Both the position numbers and the translations under genes were made by a program. Below, one piece after another: positions 1-5,308 of a stretch of 6,759 nucleotides of DNA. Below the pieces are notes generated by a model that had not been told where the DNA came from, did not search any database, and saw only the letters and a program-made list of their open reading frames with translations. This DNA is from Alphaproteobacteria bacterium (GTDB lineage: Bacteria > Pseudomonadota > Alphaproteobacteria > Micavibrionales > UBA2020): the NCBI GenBank assembly GCA_029266795.1, contig JAQSWE010000144.1:1-6759 (forward strand), written 5' to 3'. Positions within the stretch are counted from its first letter, which is position 1; every line of letters starts with the position of its first letter.

Positions 1-40
1 ATTAAAACTAGAATTTATAAATGAACACTTTTAGCTGTGT

Positions 41-688
41 TTATCCCTCAAATTCATGAGAACTATGTAGCCAGTTCTTTTTTAGTTCTACACACGCCTC
101 CCGAATGATAGCGATGGCGGAATGTACGAAGAGGGTAGCAATCAATACGCCGACGATGATATCCGGCCAGCGCGACAGCAGCAGGTAACTCGCGCCCGCC
201 GCCAGCAGCACGCCGACATTCGCGATCAGGTCGTTGCGGGAGCAAAGCCATGTCGAGCTCATGTTGATATTGTCGGATTTGTGCGCATAGAGCAGGAAGA
301 AGCAGGCGAGGTTGGCGGCCAGCGCCAGTGCACCGACGATGCCCATCGTCTCCACAACGGGCATGACCGGGTAGAGGATTTTATAAACCGCTTCGCCCAG
401 CACGCCGATGCCGAACAGCAGCATGAACGCGCCCTTGAACAGCGCAGCGCCGGCCTGCCACCGCGCGGACCGCGCCAGCACGAACAGGCTGAAGGCATAG
501 ACGAGGCTGTCCCCGAGCATGTCGAGCGCATCCGCCAGCAGCGCGGTCGAATGCGCCATGAACCCAGCGATGCCCTCGACGAAAAACATCGTGGCGTTCA
601 GGCCGAGCACGATCCAGAGCACGCGCTTGTGCTTGTCGCGCAATGCAGTGATCTCGCAGATTTTCTTTTCGCAGCAGTTGTTGGCCAT
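41..688 (-). CDS. CDF-family cation efflux transporter lacking a C-terminal domain
   Basis: Predicted inner-membrane cation/proton antiporter of the cation diffusion facilitator family, 215 aa from the ATG at 688. About six hydrophobic segments are visible. The second carries LLADALDMLGDSL with a DxxxD pair (D56, D60), and the fifth follows WLCSRND (C149, D153). These correspond to the two halves of the metal-binding site in YiiP/CzcD-type transporters, with Cys where many members have His. The N-terminus holds three cysteines (C5, C6, C11), a possible metal-capture site. The protein ends soon after the sixth membrane segment, so the cytoplasmic domain of classical ~300 aa CDFs is absent; a short-CDF subgroup with this layout is known. 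An in-frame TTG at 703 would add five residues, but it abuts the TATAAT box, so the ATG is preferred. The metal cannot be read from sequence; Zn, Co or Cd are family precedents. A terminator separates it from the DsbA gene upstream. Confidence 0.9.
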   Translation of the reverse strand: MANNCCEKKICEITALRDKHKRVLWIVLGLNATMFFVEGIAGFMAHSTALLADALDMLGDSLVYAFSLFVLARSARWQAGAALFKGAFMLLFGIGVLGEAVYKILYPVMPVVETMGIVGALALAANLACFFLLYAHKSDNINMSSTWLCSRNDLIANVGVLLAAGASYLLLSRWPDIIVGVLIATLFVHSAIAIIREACVELKKNWLHSSHEFEG

Positions 689-694
689 ACGACT

Positions 695-723
695 ATTATA
701 CAACGAAAAACGGATTTTAACAA
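695..723 (-). promoter_or_regulatory. Sigma-70-like promoter of the CDF gene, predicted leaderless
   Basis: On the minus strand, TTGTTA (723-718) is followed after exactly 17 bases by a perfect TATAAT (700-695). The transporter ATG begins at 688, seven bases past the end of the -10 box, where transcription would normally start. No room remains for a Shine-Dalgarno site, so the mRNA is predicted to be leaderless. The -35 box lies within and just after the T-run of the upstream terminator. The position of the start is inference. Confidence 0.6.
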
Positions 724-750
724 AAAAGCGGCCCCCCGCAGGGAGCCGCT
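719..750 (-). terminator. Rho-independent terminator after the DsbA-family gene
   Basis: Read on the minus strand, AGCGGCTCCC (750-741) pairs with GGGGGCCGCT (736-727) around a TGCG loop. This is a 10-bp stem with one G-U pair, followed at once by a T-rich run (727-722, then G, TT). It begins 19 bases after the DsbA-family stop codon at 770. The G-U position becomes an A-C mismatch on the plus strand, where no T-run follows the stem, so it acts in the minus direction only. It insulates the CDF gene from the upstream unit. Confidence 0.88.
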
Positions 751-769
751 TTCGTTGTGTTTAGAATCC

Positions 770-1513
770 TCAATCGTGGCTGTGATCGTGCGCCGGCATC
801 TTTGCCATGACCGCCTCGAATTCGGGATAGCTGTCGAGGCGCGCGCCGTCTTTCAGGAAGATGAAAGTGGGCGTGGCGTTGATGCTGTATTCCTTTTGGG
901 CGATCTGGACGAGTTCGACGATGCGCTTGTCGAGTTCGGCATTGTCGGCGCAAGCGCGGACATAGCTTTCCTCCATGCCGTTGGCTGTTGCGAGCGCGAC
1001 GAGGCCTTCCAGCGGGTCGGCGCTGCGCGCCCATTTGGGCTGGCCTTCGAACACGGCCTTCACCACGTCGAAATATTTTTCGGGCGGGGCGCAGCGCGCG
1101 ATCTTGGCGGCCTTCACCGCGAATTTATCCCACGGCATGTCGCGATAGACGAGGCGCGCCTTGCCTGTATCGATCAGGGCGGTTTTTACCTCGGGGAAGA
1201 CGCTGTTGTGGAACGCCGCGCAATGGTCGCAGGTCATGGATGCGTATTCGATGATCGTGATCGGCGCGTCATCCTTGCCGATCGACCGGTCCTTCATCGC
1301 AGCCTCAATGTCGATGGATTGTGCCGTGGCCTGCGCGGGGGAGGGTGCGGGAGATTGCGCGGCCGTGTCGGTCGCGGGCGCGGCTGCCTTTTTCTCCACC
1401 GCCGCCACCGTGGCGGTCGGGCTGGATTTGAGGATGACGGTCGTCACGCCGGCGCTCAGGACGGCTGCGACGATGGCAAGGGTAACGGCCTTGCCGGTGC
1501 TGATGGTGCTCAT
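770..1513 (-). CDS. DsbA-family membrane-anchored thiol:disulfide oxidoreductase
   Basis: Predicted periplasmic thiol-disulfide oxidoreductase, 247 aa. An N-terminal hydrophobic segment (about residues 8-28) followed by K29 acts as a signal anchor or uncleaved signal. An Ala/Pro/Thr-rich linker spans roughly 32-66. A DsbA-like thioredoxin domain follows, starting near DAPITIIEYAS, with active site C95-D-H-C98 and the cis-proline pair T214-P215. CxxC with a central Pro/Asp-His variant is typical of alphaproteobacterial DsbA-family proteins, which oxidise or isomerise exported proteins. The C-terminus HDHSHD could bind a metal. The ATG at 1513 has AAGGA seven bases upstream and directly begins the signal sequence; the open frame extends 69 codons further upstream, but that stretch overlaps the cysteine-rich gene in another frame. 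It lies 41 bases after that gene, probably in the same transcript, and ends at a strong terminator. A dedicated partner such as DsbB is not in the window. Confidence 0.9.
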   Translation of the reverse strand: MSTISTGKAVTLAIVAAVLSAGVTTVILKSSPTATVAAVEKKAAAPATDTAAQSPAPSPAQATAQSIDIEAAMKDRSIGKDDAPITIIEYASMTCDHCAAFHNSVFPEVKTALIDTGKARLVYRDMPWDKFAVKAAKIARCAPPEKYFDVVKAVFEGQPKWARSADPLEGLVALATANGMEESYVRACADNAELDKRIVELVQIAQKEYSINATPTFIFLKDGARLDSYPEFEAVMAKMPAHDHSHD

Positions 1514-1554
1514 GTGGTATTCCTTGAATGTTGATTTGTAAGACGTGTCCGGTA

Positions 1555-1866
1555 TCAGGCCGGGAAATCGGGCGGCCTGAAGCTCGGGAAACTTGCCGAG
1601 CGCGCCACAAAATTTGCGGCGGTTATTGCCGGCGTTGCCGCAGGGCGGGCAAGGACGGTGGGGAAATTTGTCGCCAGCGCCGAATGCGCGGTGCAGGCTT
1701 CGCAGCCGGTATCCACGCAACCGCCGTCATCATCCGTGCCGCCGCAGCAGCCATCATCCGACATCGCAGCCGCAGGGCAGGCCGATAATTCCGCGCAGAT
1801 CGAGGCACCGGCTGAATAGCTGCCGAATAAAAGCGCGACAAGGATGAAAAAGCGGATCAGTGCCAT
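1555..1866 (-). CDS. Small secreted cysteine-rich protein, function unknown
   Basis: A 103 aa protein I do not recognise by name. Residues 1-21 form a clear signal peptide (hydrophobic IRFFILVALLFG, then SAGAS as a likely signal peptidase I site). The predicted mature part has seven cysteines within about 36 residues (ICAELSAC, DGCCGG, GGCVDTGCEAC), rich in Asp and Gly, followed by an Ala/Pro/Phe tail ending RPPDFPA. Cysteines at this density in an exported protein suggest disulfides or metal binding. The gene sits directly upstream of the DsbA-family gene, and the cysteine-rich protein is an obvious candidate substrate. Short exported proteins with Cys-rich bodies and RPP-type tails also occur near heavy-metal efflux genes, which fits the nearby CDF transporter, but this is inference. 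The ATG has no Shine-Dalgarno sequence and is preceded by a promoter placed for leaderless transcription. The reality of the gene rests on the signal peptide and cysteine pattern. Confidence 0.72.
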   Translation of the reverse strand: MALIRFFILVALLFGSYSAGASICAELSACPAAAMSDDGCCGGTDDDGGCVDTGCEACTAHSALATNFPTVLARPAATPAITAANFVARSASFPSFRPPDFPA

Positions 1867-1872
1867 GCGCTA

Positions 1873-1901
1873 TTCATAGCATTATTTTTCCGCAAGGTCA
1901 T
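1873..1901 (-). promoter_or_regulatory. Candidate extended -10 promoter of the cysteine-rich gene
   Basis: On the minus strand, ATGACC (1901-1896; 4 of 6 matches to TTGACA) is followed after 17 bases by TATGAA (1878-1873), which is preceded by TGC as in an extended -10 element. The ATG at 1866 starts seven bases past the box, so transcription would begin at or beside the start codon. This matches the layout seen in front of the CDF gene. The hexamers are imperfect, so confidence is limited. Confidence 0.4.
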
Positions 1902-1912
1902 CAGGGCAGCGG

Positions 1913-2497
1913 TCAGCGCATTTTCAGCTTGTCGCCGAAGCTGCGCTGGATGGCGTTCATCTTGTCGCGGTCGGCGGGGGAAATATAGGCGGCCACTTCG
2001 CCCTTGCTGAGGTGGTGGAGGATCTGGTTGTTTTTATAGCGCGTGGCACGCACAAGCTTGCCGGTATCGTCGAATTCCTGTGCGGCGGGGTCGCCGCGCG
2101 GGGTGTCGTTCATGCCGTTTTCGTCCCGGTATTGCAGCATCCTGACGCGGCCGTTGGGGTGGAAAAACTGCAGCGCCGGTTCGCCCTGCGGGCCATTGCG
2201 CGTCTGGCCGTTCTGCGCGAATTCCATGCGCTCCGGCGTGCCGTCGGGATAAAATTCGACCGACTGGGGCTCGCCGTTGGCGCCGTTATTGCGCACGCCG
2301 TCGCGTATGCGGAACACGCCACTGACATTGCCCTTGCGGTGGTCGATCAGCGCGGCCACCAGTTCCTCGCCGTCCTTGCTGCGGATATTATTGAGCTTCG
2401 CGGCCTCCAGAATAGGGTCGAGCGAACGTACGGTCAGCGTCACCTTGTGGGCGGAACCCTGATCGTCATATTCGATATCAATGCGTTGCTCGGCCAT
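1913..2497 (-). CDS. MORN/YwqK-like tandem-repeat protein
   Basis: A 194 aa, apparently cytoplasmic protein with no signal peptide or membrane segment. The N-terminal part (1-55) resembles no domain I can name. Residues 75-164 contain three tandem repeats of exactly 30 residues, each starting G-(E/D)-P: G75, G105 and G135. Each runs G(E/D)P..x(E/Q)FxxxGxxxRxxxYxxN, for example EFYPDGTPERMEF, QFFHPNGRVRMLQY and QEFDDTGKLVRATRY. This is the beta-hairpin pattern of MORN_2/YwqK-type repeats, a family sometimes labelled antitoxin component, though usually without experimental support. A degenerate unit may precede it (VFRIRDGVRNNG). The C-terminal 30 residues are charged and predicted helical. The ATG at 2497 is chosen because AAGGAG lies seven bases upstream; an open frame to 2599 has no comparable start. 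No terminator separates it from the cysteine-rich gene 46 bases downstream, so read-through is possible. The function is unknown and no toxin partner is visible. Confidence 0.85.
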   Translation of the reverse strand: MAEQRIDIEYDDQGSAHKVTLTVRSLDPILEAAKLNNIRSKDGEELVAALIDHRKGNVSGVFRIRDGVRNNGANGEPQSVEFYPDGTPERMEFAQNGQTRNGPQGEPALQFFHPNGRVRMLQYRDENGMNDTPRGDPAAQEFDDTGKLVRATRYKNNQILHHLSKGEVAAYISPADRDKMNAIQRSFGDKLKMR

Positions 2498-2746
2498 GGA
2501 AATCTCCTTGCGGCTTGTCAGGACTAAACGGTGTTTTGCAATTTGTGCGGAAGCGGGCAGGCCGGGAAACGTTAAACCGACCGGCCATTTGTGATGCACG
2601 CGGCTTGGCGCAAGGATAGGACATTATGGCATCGCTTATCAATCTTGTTCTGAAATATCCCGTATCATCAAGGACTTGAAAACTTGGCGTCTAGATTGAG
2701 CCGTGTGCTATTGACGGAATCACGGGGGCAGGGTACTGCTTATTGC
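2498..2746. other. Divergent intergenic region with a possible short upstream ORF
   Basis: This 249-base gap separates the divergent repeat-protein and exonuclease genes and must carry promoters for both. I find no convincing -35/-10 pair. A TTGACG at 2711-2716 faces the exonuclease gene but lacks a good -10 at the right spacing. The only structured item is a plus-strand 17-codon ORF at 2626-2679, with AAGGATAGGA just upstream. Confidence 0.5.
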
Positions 2747-3388
2747 ATGAGCATATTGAAAATTTTCGACAAAAAATCGCAGGGCCCGCGCGAGCTCGTC
2801 CTCGATGTGGAATCCACCGGCCTTTTCACGTCAGAAGGCCACCGGATCGTTGAGGTTGCCATCGTGGAAATGGTGGGTAAAAAGCCGACCGGCCGCGAGC
2901 TGCATGTCTATGTGAACCCCGACCGCCATATCCCGGAAGAAGTCGTGAAGATCCACGGCATCGACGACGAACGGGTCAAGAACGAACCGAAATTCGACAA
3001 GCTCGCGAAACAGATCCGCGATTTCATCGGCGACGACCAGATCATCATCACCTGCCGCACGACCAACGACTACACGCTGGATATCGCCATGATGAACATG
3101 GAATTCCAGAAAGCGGGCGTGAAGGAAGTGCCGGAAAAGCAGTGGACCAATGTCCGCCGCTGGTCGGAGCAGATGTTTGGCGACAAAGCCGCGACGCTCG
3201 ATAAAGTCCTCGACCGCTACGGCGTCAGCCGCAAGGAACGGGACGATAACGGCCACGGCGCGCTGCTCGATGCCCGCCTGCTGGGCGCGATCTACCCGAA
3301 CCTGCAGGCCGATTACGAGAAGCACAAGGCGGCGACGCCCGCTGCCGCTGCTCCCGCAAAACCTAAAGACAGTACCCCGAAGGCTTGA
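2747..3388 (+). CDS. dnaQ: DnaQ-type DEDDh 3'-5' exonuclease (Pol III epsilon-like)
   Basis: A 213 aa exonuclease of the DnaQ superfamily, which removes nucleotides from DNA 3' ends using two metal ions. The five catalytic residues can be placed: D20 and E22 in LVLDVESTGL (Exo I), D112 in LDIAMMNMEF (Exo II), and H170 and D175 in HGALLDARLL (Exo III, DEDDh type). HRIVEVAIVE, NPDRHIPEE and KIHGI also match the Pol III epsilon family. Two things differ from ordinary epsilon. The HNAxFD core of Exo II is replaced by TTNDYTLD, and the chain ends in an Ala/Pro/Lys-rich tail (about 193-213) instead of a recognisable clamp-binding segment. It may be a divergent epsilon or a stand-alone repair exonuclease, so the gene symbol is tentative. 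The ATG at 2747 is chosen because the family N-terminus begins here; a TTG at 2684 would add 21 uncharacteristic residues, though an AGGA precedes it. The mutT start lies one base after its stop. Confidence 0.85.
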   Translation: MSILKIFDKKSQGPRELVLDVESTGLFTSEGHRIVEVAIVEMVGKKPTGRELHVYVNPDRHIPEEVVKIHGIDDERVKNEPKFDKLAKQIRDFIGDDQIIITCRTTNDYTLDIAMMNMEFQKAGVKEVPEKQWTNVRRWSEQMFGDKAATLDKVLDRYGVSRKERDDNGHGALLDARLLGAIYPNLQADYEKHKAATPAAAAPAKPKDSTPKA

Positions 3389-3389
3389 T

Positions 3390-3833
3390 ATGTCAGGCTG
3401 TTTCGATCCTGATGCGGCTGTCGCTCCGCCGCCGTCCAAGATCGTTTACGTGGTCGCGGGCGTGCTGGTCGACCGCGACGGTCGCGTGCTGCTGGCGCAA
3501 CGCCCCGAAGGTAAAGACATGGCCGGCCTCTGGGAATTTCCCGGCGGCAAGATCGAGCCGGGCGAACTGCCCGAACACGCGCTCATCCGCGAACTTCACG
3601 AGGAATTAGGGGTGGATACCAAGACATCCTGCCTTGCCCCCTTAACCTTCGCATCTCACTCATACGAGAAATTCCACCTCTTCATGCCGGTCTTCGTCTG
3701 CCGGGTATGGAAGGGGGTTGTGGTCGGACGCGAAGGACAAGCCTTCGCATGGGTTTATCCGAAAGACTTCGAGCAATACCCGATGCCGCCGGCGGATATT
3801 CCACTGATTTCAATACTTCGTGAATTGCTTTAA
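3390..3833 (+). CDS. mutT: MutT-type Nudix hydrolase (8-oxo-dGTP diphosphatase-like)
   Basis: A 147 aa Nudix hydrolase, predicted to split oxidised dGTP into the monophosphate and pyrophosphate so that it is not built into DNA. The Nudix box is perfect from G53 to V75: GKIEPGE, seven residues, then RELHEELGV, with R67, E68, E71 and E72 supplying the metal site. The preceding GLWEFPGGK and the late FAWV..KDFEQYPMPPADIPLI are hallmarks of the MutT subfamily, where the MPPA(D/N) stretch helps form the guanine pocket. The length fits a single-domain MutT. The start is the ATG one base after the exonuclease stop, which implies translational coupling; upstream in-frame codons lie inside the exonuclease gene and give an unrelated sequence. 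It ends tail to tail with the GAF gene, sharing stop-codon bases. Next to an exonuclease, a role in replication fidelity is likely, although other Nudix substrates cannot be excluded. Confidence 0.93.
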   Translation: MSGCFDPDAAVAPPPSKIVYVVAGVLVDRDGRVLLAQRPEGKDMAGLWEFPGGKIEPGELPEHALIRELHEELGVDTKTSCLAPLTFASHSYEKFHLFMPVFVCRVWKGVVVGREGQAFAWVYPKDFEQYPMPPADIPLISILRELL

Positions 3834-4450
3834 TTTTTCTTCGCAGTCACTTGTTTCTTAAATAAAATATCCTGCAGTTCCTGCGTCAGGCGGTCGACCT
3901 CGCTCATGCGCTGTTCGGCACCGGAAGATTTGGCGGGAAATTTCTCGATCAGCGCACCCAGCTGCATCACGTCTTTCCGTATCTGCAACATCGTGACGAC
4001 CTGACGGGATAATGCGTTCAGCGCCTCGATCTGTTTCAGGTCCAGCTCGCGCGGTTTGGTGTCGATCACGCAGAGGGAGCCGAGCGCGTTCTTGTCATCC
4101 ACCAGCAGCGGCGCGCCGAAATAGAACCGCACATTCGGCTCGCCCGTCACGAAGGGGTTGTTGGCAAAGCGTTCGTCCTTTTGCGCGTCGCGGACGAGGA
4201 AGGGCATGCGTGGCGTTTTTATGGCATGTGCGCAAAACGAATATTCGCGGGGCGTCTCCGACACATCGAGCCCGACCCGCGACTTGAACCACTGGCGGTC
4301 TTTATCGATGATGCTGATCAACGCCATCGGCTTACCCGCGACATAGGCCGCGATCTTGGTCAGGTCGTCATAGACCTGCTCCTCGGCAGTATCCAGAATC
4401 TTGTAGAGCGACAAGGCGCTCAAACGGGCTTCTTCGACGGCATCGGTCAT
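3830..4450 (-). CDS. Single GAF-domain sensor protein with C-terminal coiled coil
   Basis: A 206 aa soluble protein. Residues about 4-160 match the GAF subfamily often found at the N-terminus of diguanylate cyclases and sensor kinases: EEARLSALSLYKILDTAEE, then ALISIIDKDRQWFKSRVGL, ETPREYSFCAHAI with C73 and H75, FVTGEPNVRFYFGAPL and LGSLCVIDTKPREL. GAF domains bind small ligands, cofactors or respond to redox state; the ligand here is unknown. No output domain follows. Residues 160-206 look like an amphipathic coiled coil (SEVDRLTQELQDILFKK), suggesting dimerisation or docking to a separate partner. The start is the ATG at 4450 with AAGGAG six bases upstream; the longer open frame to 4579 runs through the promoter. 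A TTGTCA-17-TAGGAT promoter lies upstream. Its stop overlaps the mutT stop. It is divergently placed from the methyltransferase gene. Confidence 0.88.
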   Translation of the reverse strand: MTDAVEEARLSALSLYKILDTAEEQVYDDLTKIAAYVAGKPMALISIIDKDRQWFKSRVGLDVSETPREYSFCAHAIKTPRMPFLVRDAQKDERFANNPFVTGEPNVRFYFGAPLLVDDKNALGSLCVIDTKPRELDLKQIEALNALSRQVVTMLQIRKDVMQLGALIEKFPAKSSGAEQRMSEVDRLTQELQDILFKKQVTAKKN

Positions 4451-4470
4451 GGCGGGCTCCTTCTGACAAA

Positions 4471-4499
4471 ATCCTAAAATAGACGGCAGGGTATGACAA
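4471..4499 (-). promoter_or_regulatory. Sigma-70-like promoter of the GAF gene
   Basis: On the minus strand, TTGTCA (4499-4494; 5 of 6) is followed after 17 bases by TAGGAT (4476-4471; 4 of 6). Transcription would start near 4464, just before the AAGGAG ribosome-binding site at 4462-4457 and the ATG at 4450, giving a very short leader. Spacing and position fit well, but the -10 box is imperfect. Confidence 0.5.
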
Positions 4500-4562
4500 C
4501 CCGAAATTAGCCGGATTTTTCGGTCGCGATATGTTTCAATGGAGGAAGAAACAAAGGGCAGA

Positions 4563-5306
4563 ATGTACACCAAAGCCATCGACCTCCGCGAATTTTATGA
4601 CTCCACGCGCGGCCGCGTTGCGCAGCGGATTGTGCGGCAGCATGTGCGCAACCTGTGGCCGAATACGGCGGGCTTGCGGGTGCTGGGGCTCGGCTACGCC
4701 GTGCCGTACCTGAAGCCGTTCGTGGGGGAGGCGGAGCGTGTCGCCGCGTTGATGCCGTCCCATCAAGGCGCGATTTTCTGGCCGCCCGACGACAAGGGCC
4801 TTGTCAGCATGTGCAACGAGGGGGAGCTGCCCATCGAAACCAATTCCATCGACCGCCTGCTGATCGTCCACGGCTTGCAGGGGTACGAAAGCCTCGATGC
4901 CGTCTTGCGCGAAAGCTGGCGCGTATTGTCGGGGCAGGGGCGGCTGATGATCGTCGTGCCGAACCGCACCGGCATCTGGGCGCGCGTTGACTCGACGCCG
5001 TTCGGCTATGGCACGCCCTATTCGGTCGGGCAGGTCTGGCAGTTCTTGAAAGACTATTTATTCGTGCCGGAAAAGGCGGAGCGCGCGCTTTTCGTCCCAC
5101 CCACCACCTCGCGCCTTGTCCTCGCCACCGCCCCCGTCTGGGAAAAAATCGGCCCCAAATTCATGGGTGCCTTCGCCGGCGTCAACATCATCGAAGCCTC
5201 CAAACAACTCTACGCCGGCACCATGGTCGGCGCGACCTCGCCCTCGGCGGTTCACGCGCATCGCAGACGGGTGGCGCAGGCAGGGCCGTTGTCGCGGGAG
5301 GGGTGA
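4563..5306 (+). CDS. Class I SAM-dependent methyltransferase (UbiE-like/type 11)
   Basis: A 247 aa Rossmann-fold methyltransferase; the substrate is unknown. Motif I is RVLGLGYAVPYL (about 39-50), a GLGYA variant of the usual GxGxG loop. LPIETNSIDRLLIVHGL is the motif around strand beta-4, and SWRVLSGQGRLMIVVPNRTGIWAR (with TPFGYGTPYS after it) covers post-motif strands. The N-terminal DLREFYDSTRGRVAQRI is typical of a conserved alphaproteobacterial family that I know only as a predicted methyltransferase. The C-terminal 20 residues are basic and poorly conserved in appearance. The ATG at 4563 is preferred: AAAGGG lies just upstream, and the alternative ATG at 4539 has no ribosome-binding site and adds eight charged residues. 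Its stop (5304-5306) overlaps or immediately precedes the start region of the next gene, whose ribosome-binding site sits inside its last codons. This implies a shared transcript. Confidence 0.86.
   Translation: MYTKAIDLREFYDSTRGRVAQRIVRQHVRNLWPNTAGLRVLGLGYAVPYLKPFVGEAERVAALMPSHQGAIFWPPDDKGLVSMCNEGELPIETNSIDRLLIVHGLQGYESLDAVLRESWRVLSGQGRLMIVVPNRTGIWARVDSTPFGYGTPYSVGQVWQFLKDYLFVPEKAERALFVPPTTSRLVLATAPVWEKIGPKFMGAFAGVNIIEASKQLYAGTMVGATSPSAVHAHRRRVAQAGPLSREG
5297..5301 (+). promoter_or_regulatory. Shine-Dalgarno site that sets the start of the AT-rich gene
   Basis: GGAGG, within GGGAGGGG at 5296-5303, lies in the final codons of the methyltransferase gene. It is seven bases from the GTG at 5309 but only one base from the in-frame GTG at 5303. 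This favours 5309 as the translation start of the next gene. Confidence 0.55.
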
Positions 5307-5308
5307 TT

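Noticed and set aside
1..40. Terminator for the CDF gene
   Set aside because: The 40 bases after the stop are AT-rich but contain no stem that I can find; a terminator may lie outside the window.
122..1534. Long plus-strand open frame of 470 codons
   Set aside because: It runs antisense through the CDF gene, the terminator and the DsbA gene, all of which have clear family motifs. Its translation is Arg/Gly/His/Asp-rich with no domain, typical of the reverse frame of GC-rich genes.
1514..1720. 69-codon N-terminal extension of the DsbA-family protein
   Set aside because: It would place the signal anchor internally and overlaps the cysteine-rich gene; the ATG at 1513 has a good ribosome-binding site.
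1867..1912. Terminator after the repeat-protein gene
   Set aside because: Only a 4-bp CCGC/GCGG pairing is present and no T-run follows, so this does not qualify.
1913..2497. Toxin-antitoxin module suggested by the YwqK-like label
   Set aside because: No toxin-like neighbour is present and the antitoxin label of that family is not based on this architecture.
2012..2527. Plus-strand open frame of 171 codons
   Set aside because: It is the shadow of the repeat-protein gene, whose exact 30-residue periodicity and AAGGAG site support the minus strand.
2684..2746. TTG start for the exonuclease
   Set aside because: It would add 21 residues unlike the family. It cannot be excluded, because an AGGA lies 11 bases upstream.
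2831..3439. Minus-strand open frame of 202 codons
   Set aside because: It is antisense to the exonuclease gene, whose catalytic motifs are intact; it has no ribosome-binding site or recognisable domain.
4539..4562. Earlier ATG for the methyltransferase
   Set aside because: It has no ribosome-binding site and the extra eight residues are not part of the family N-terminus.
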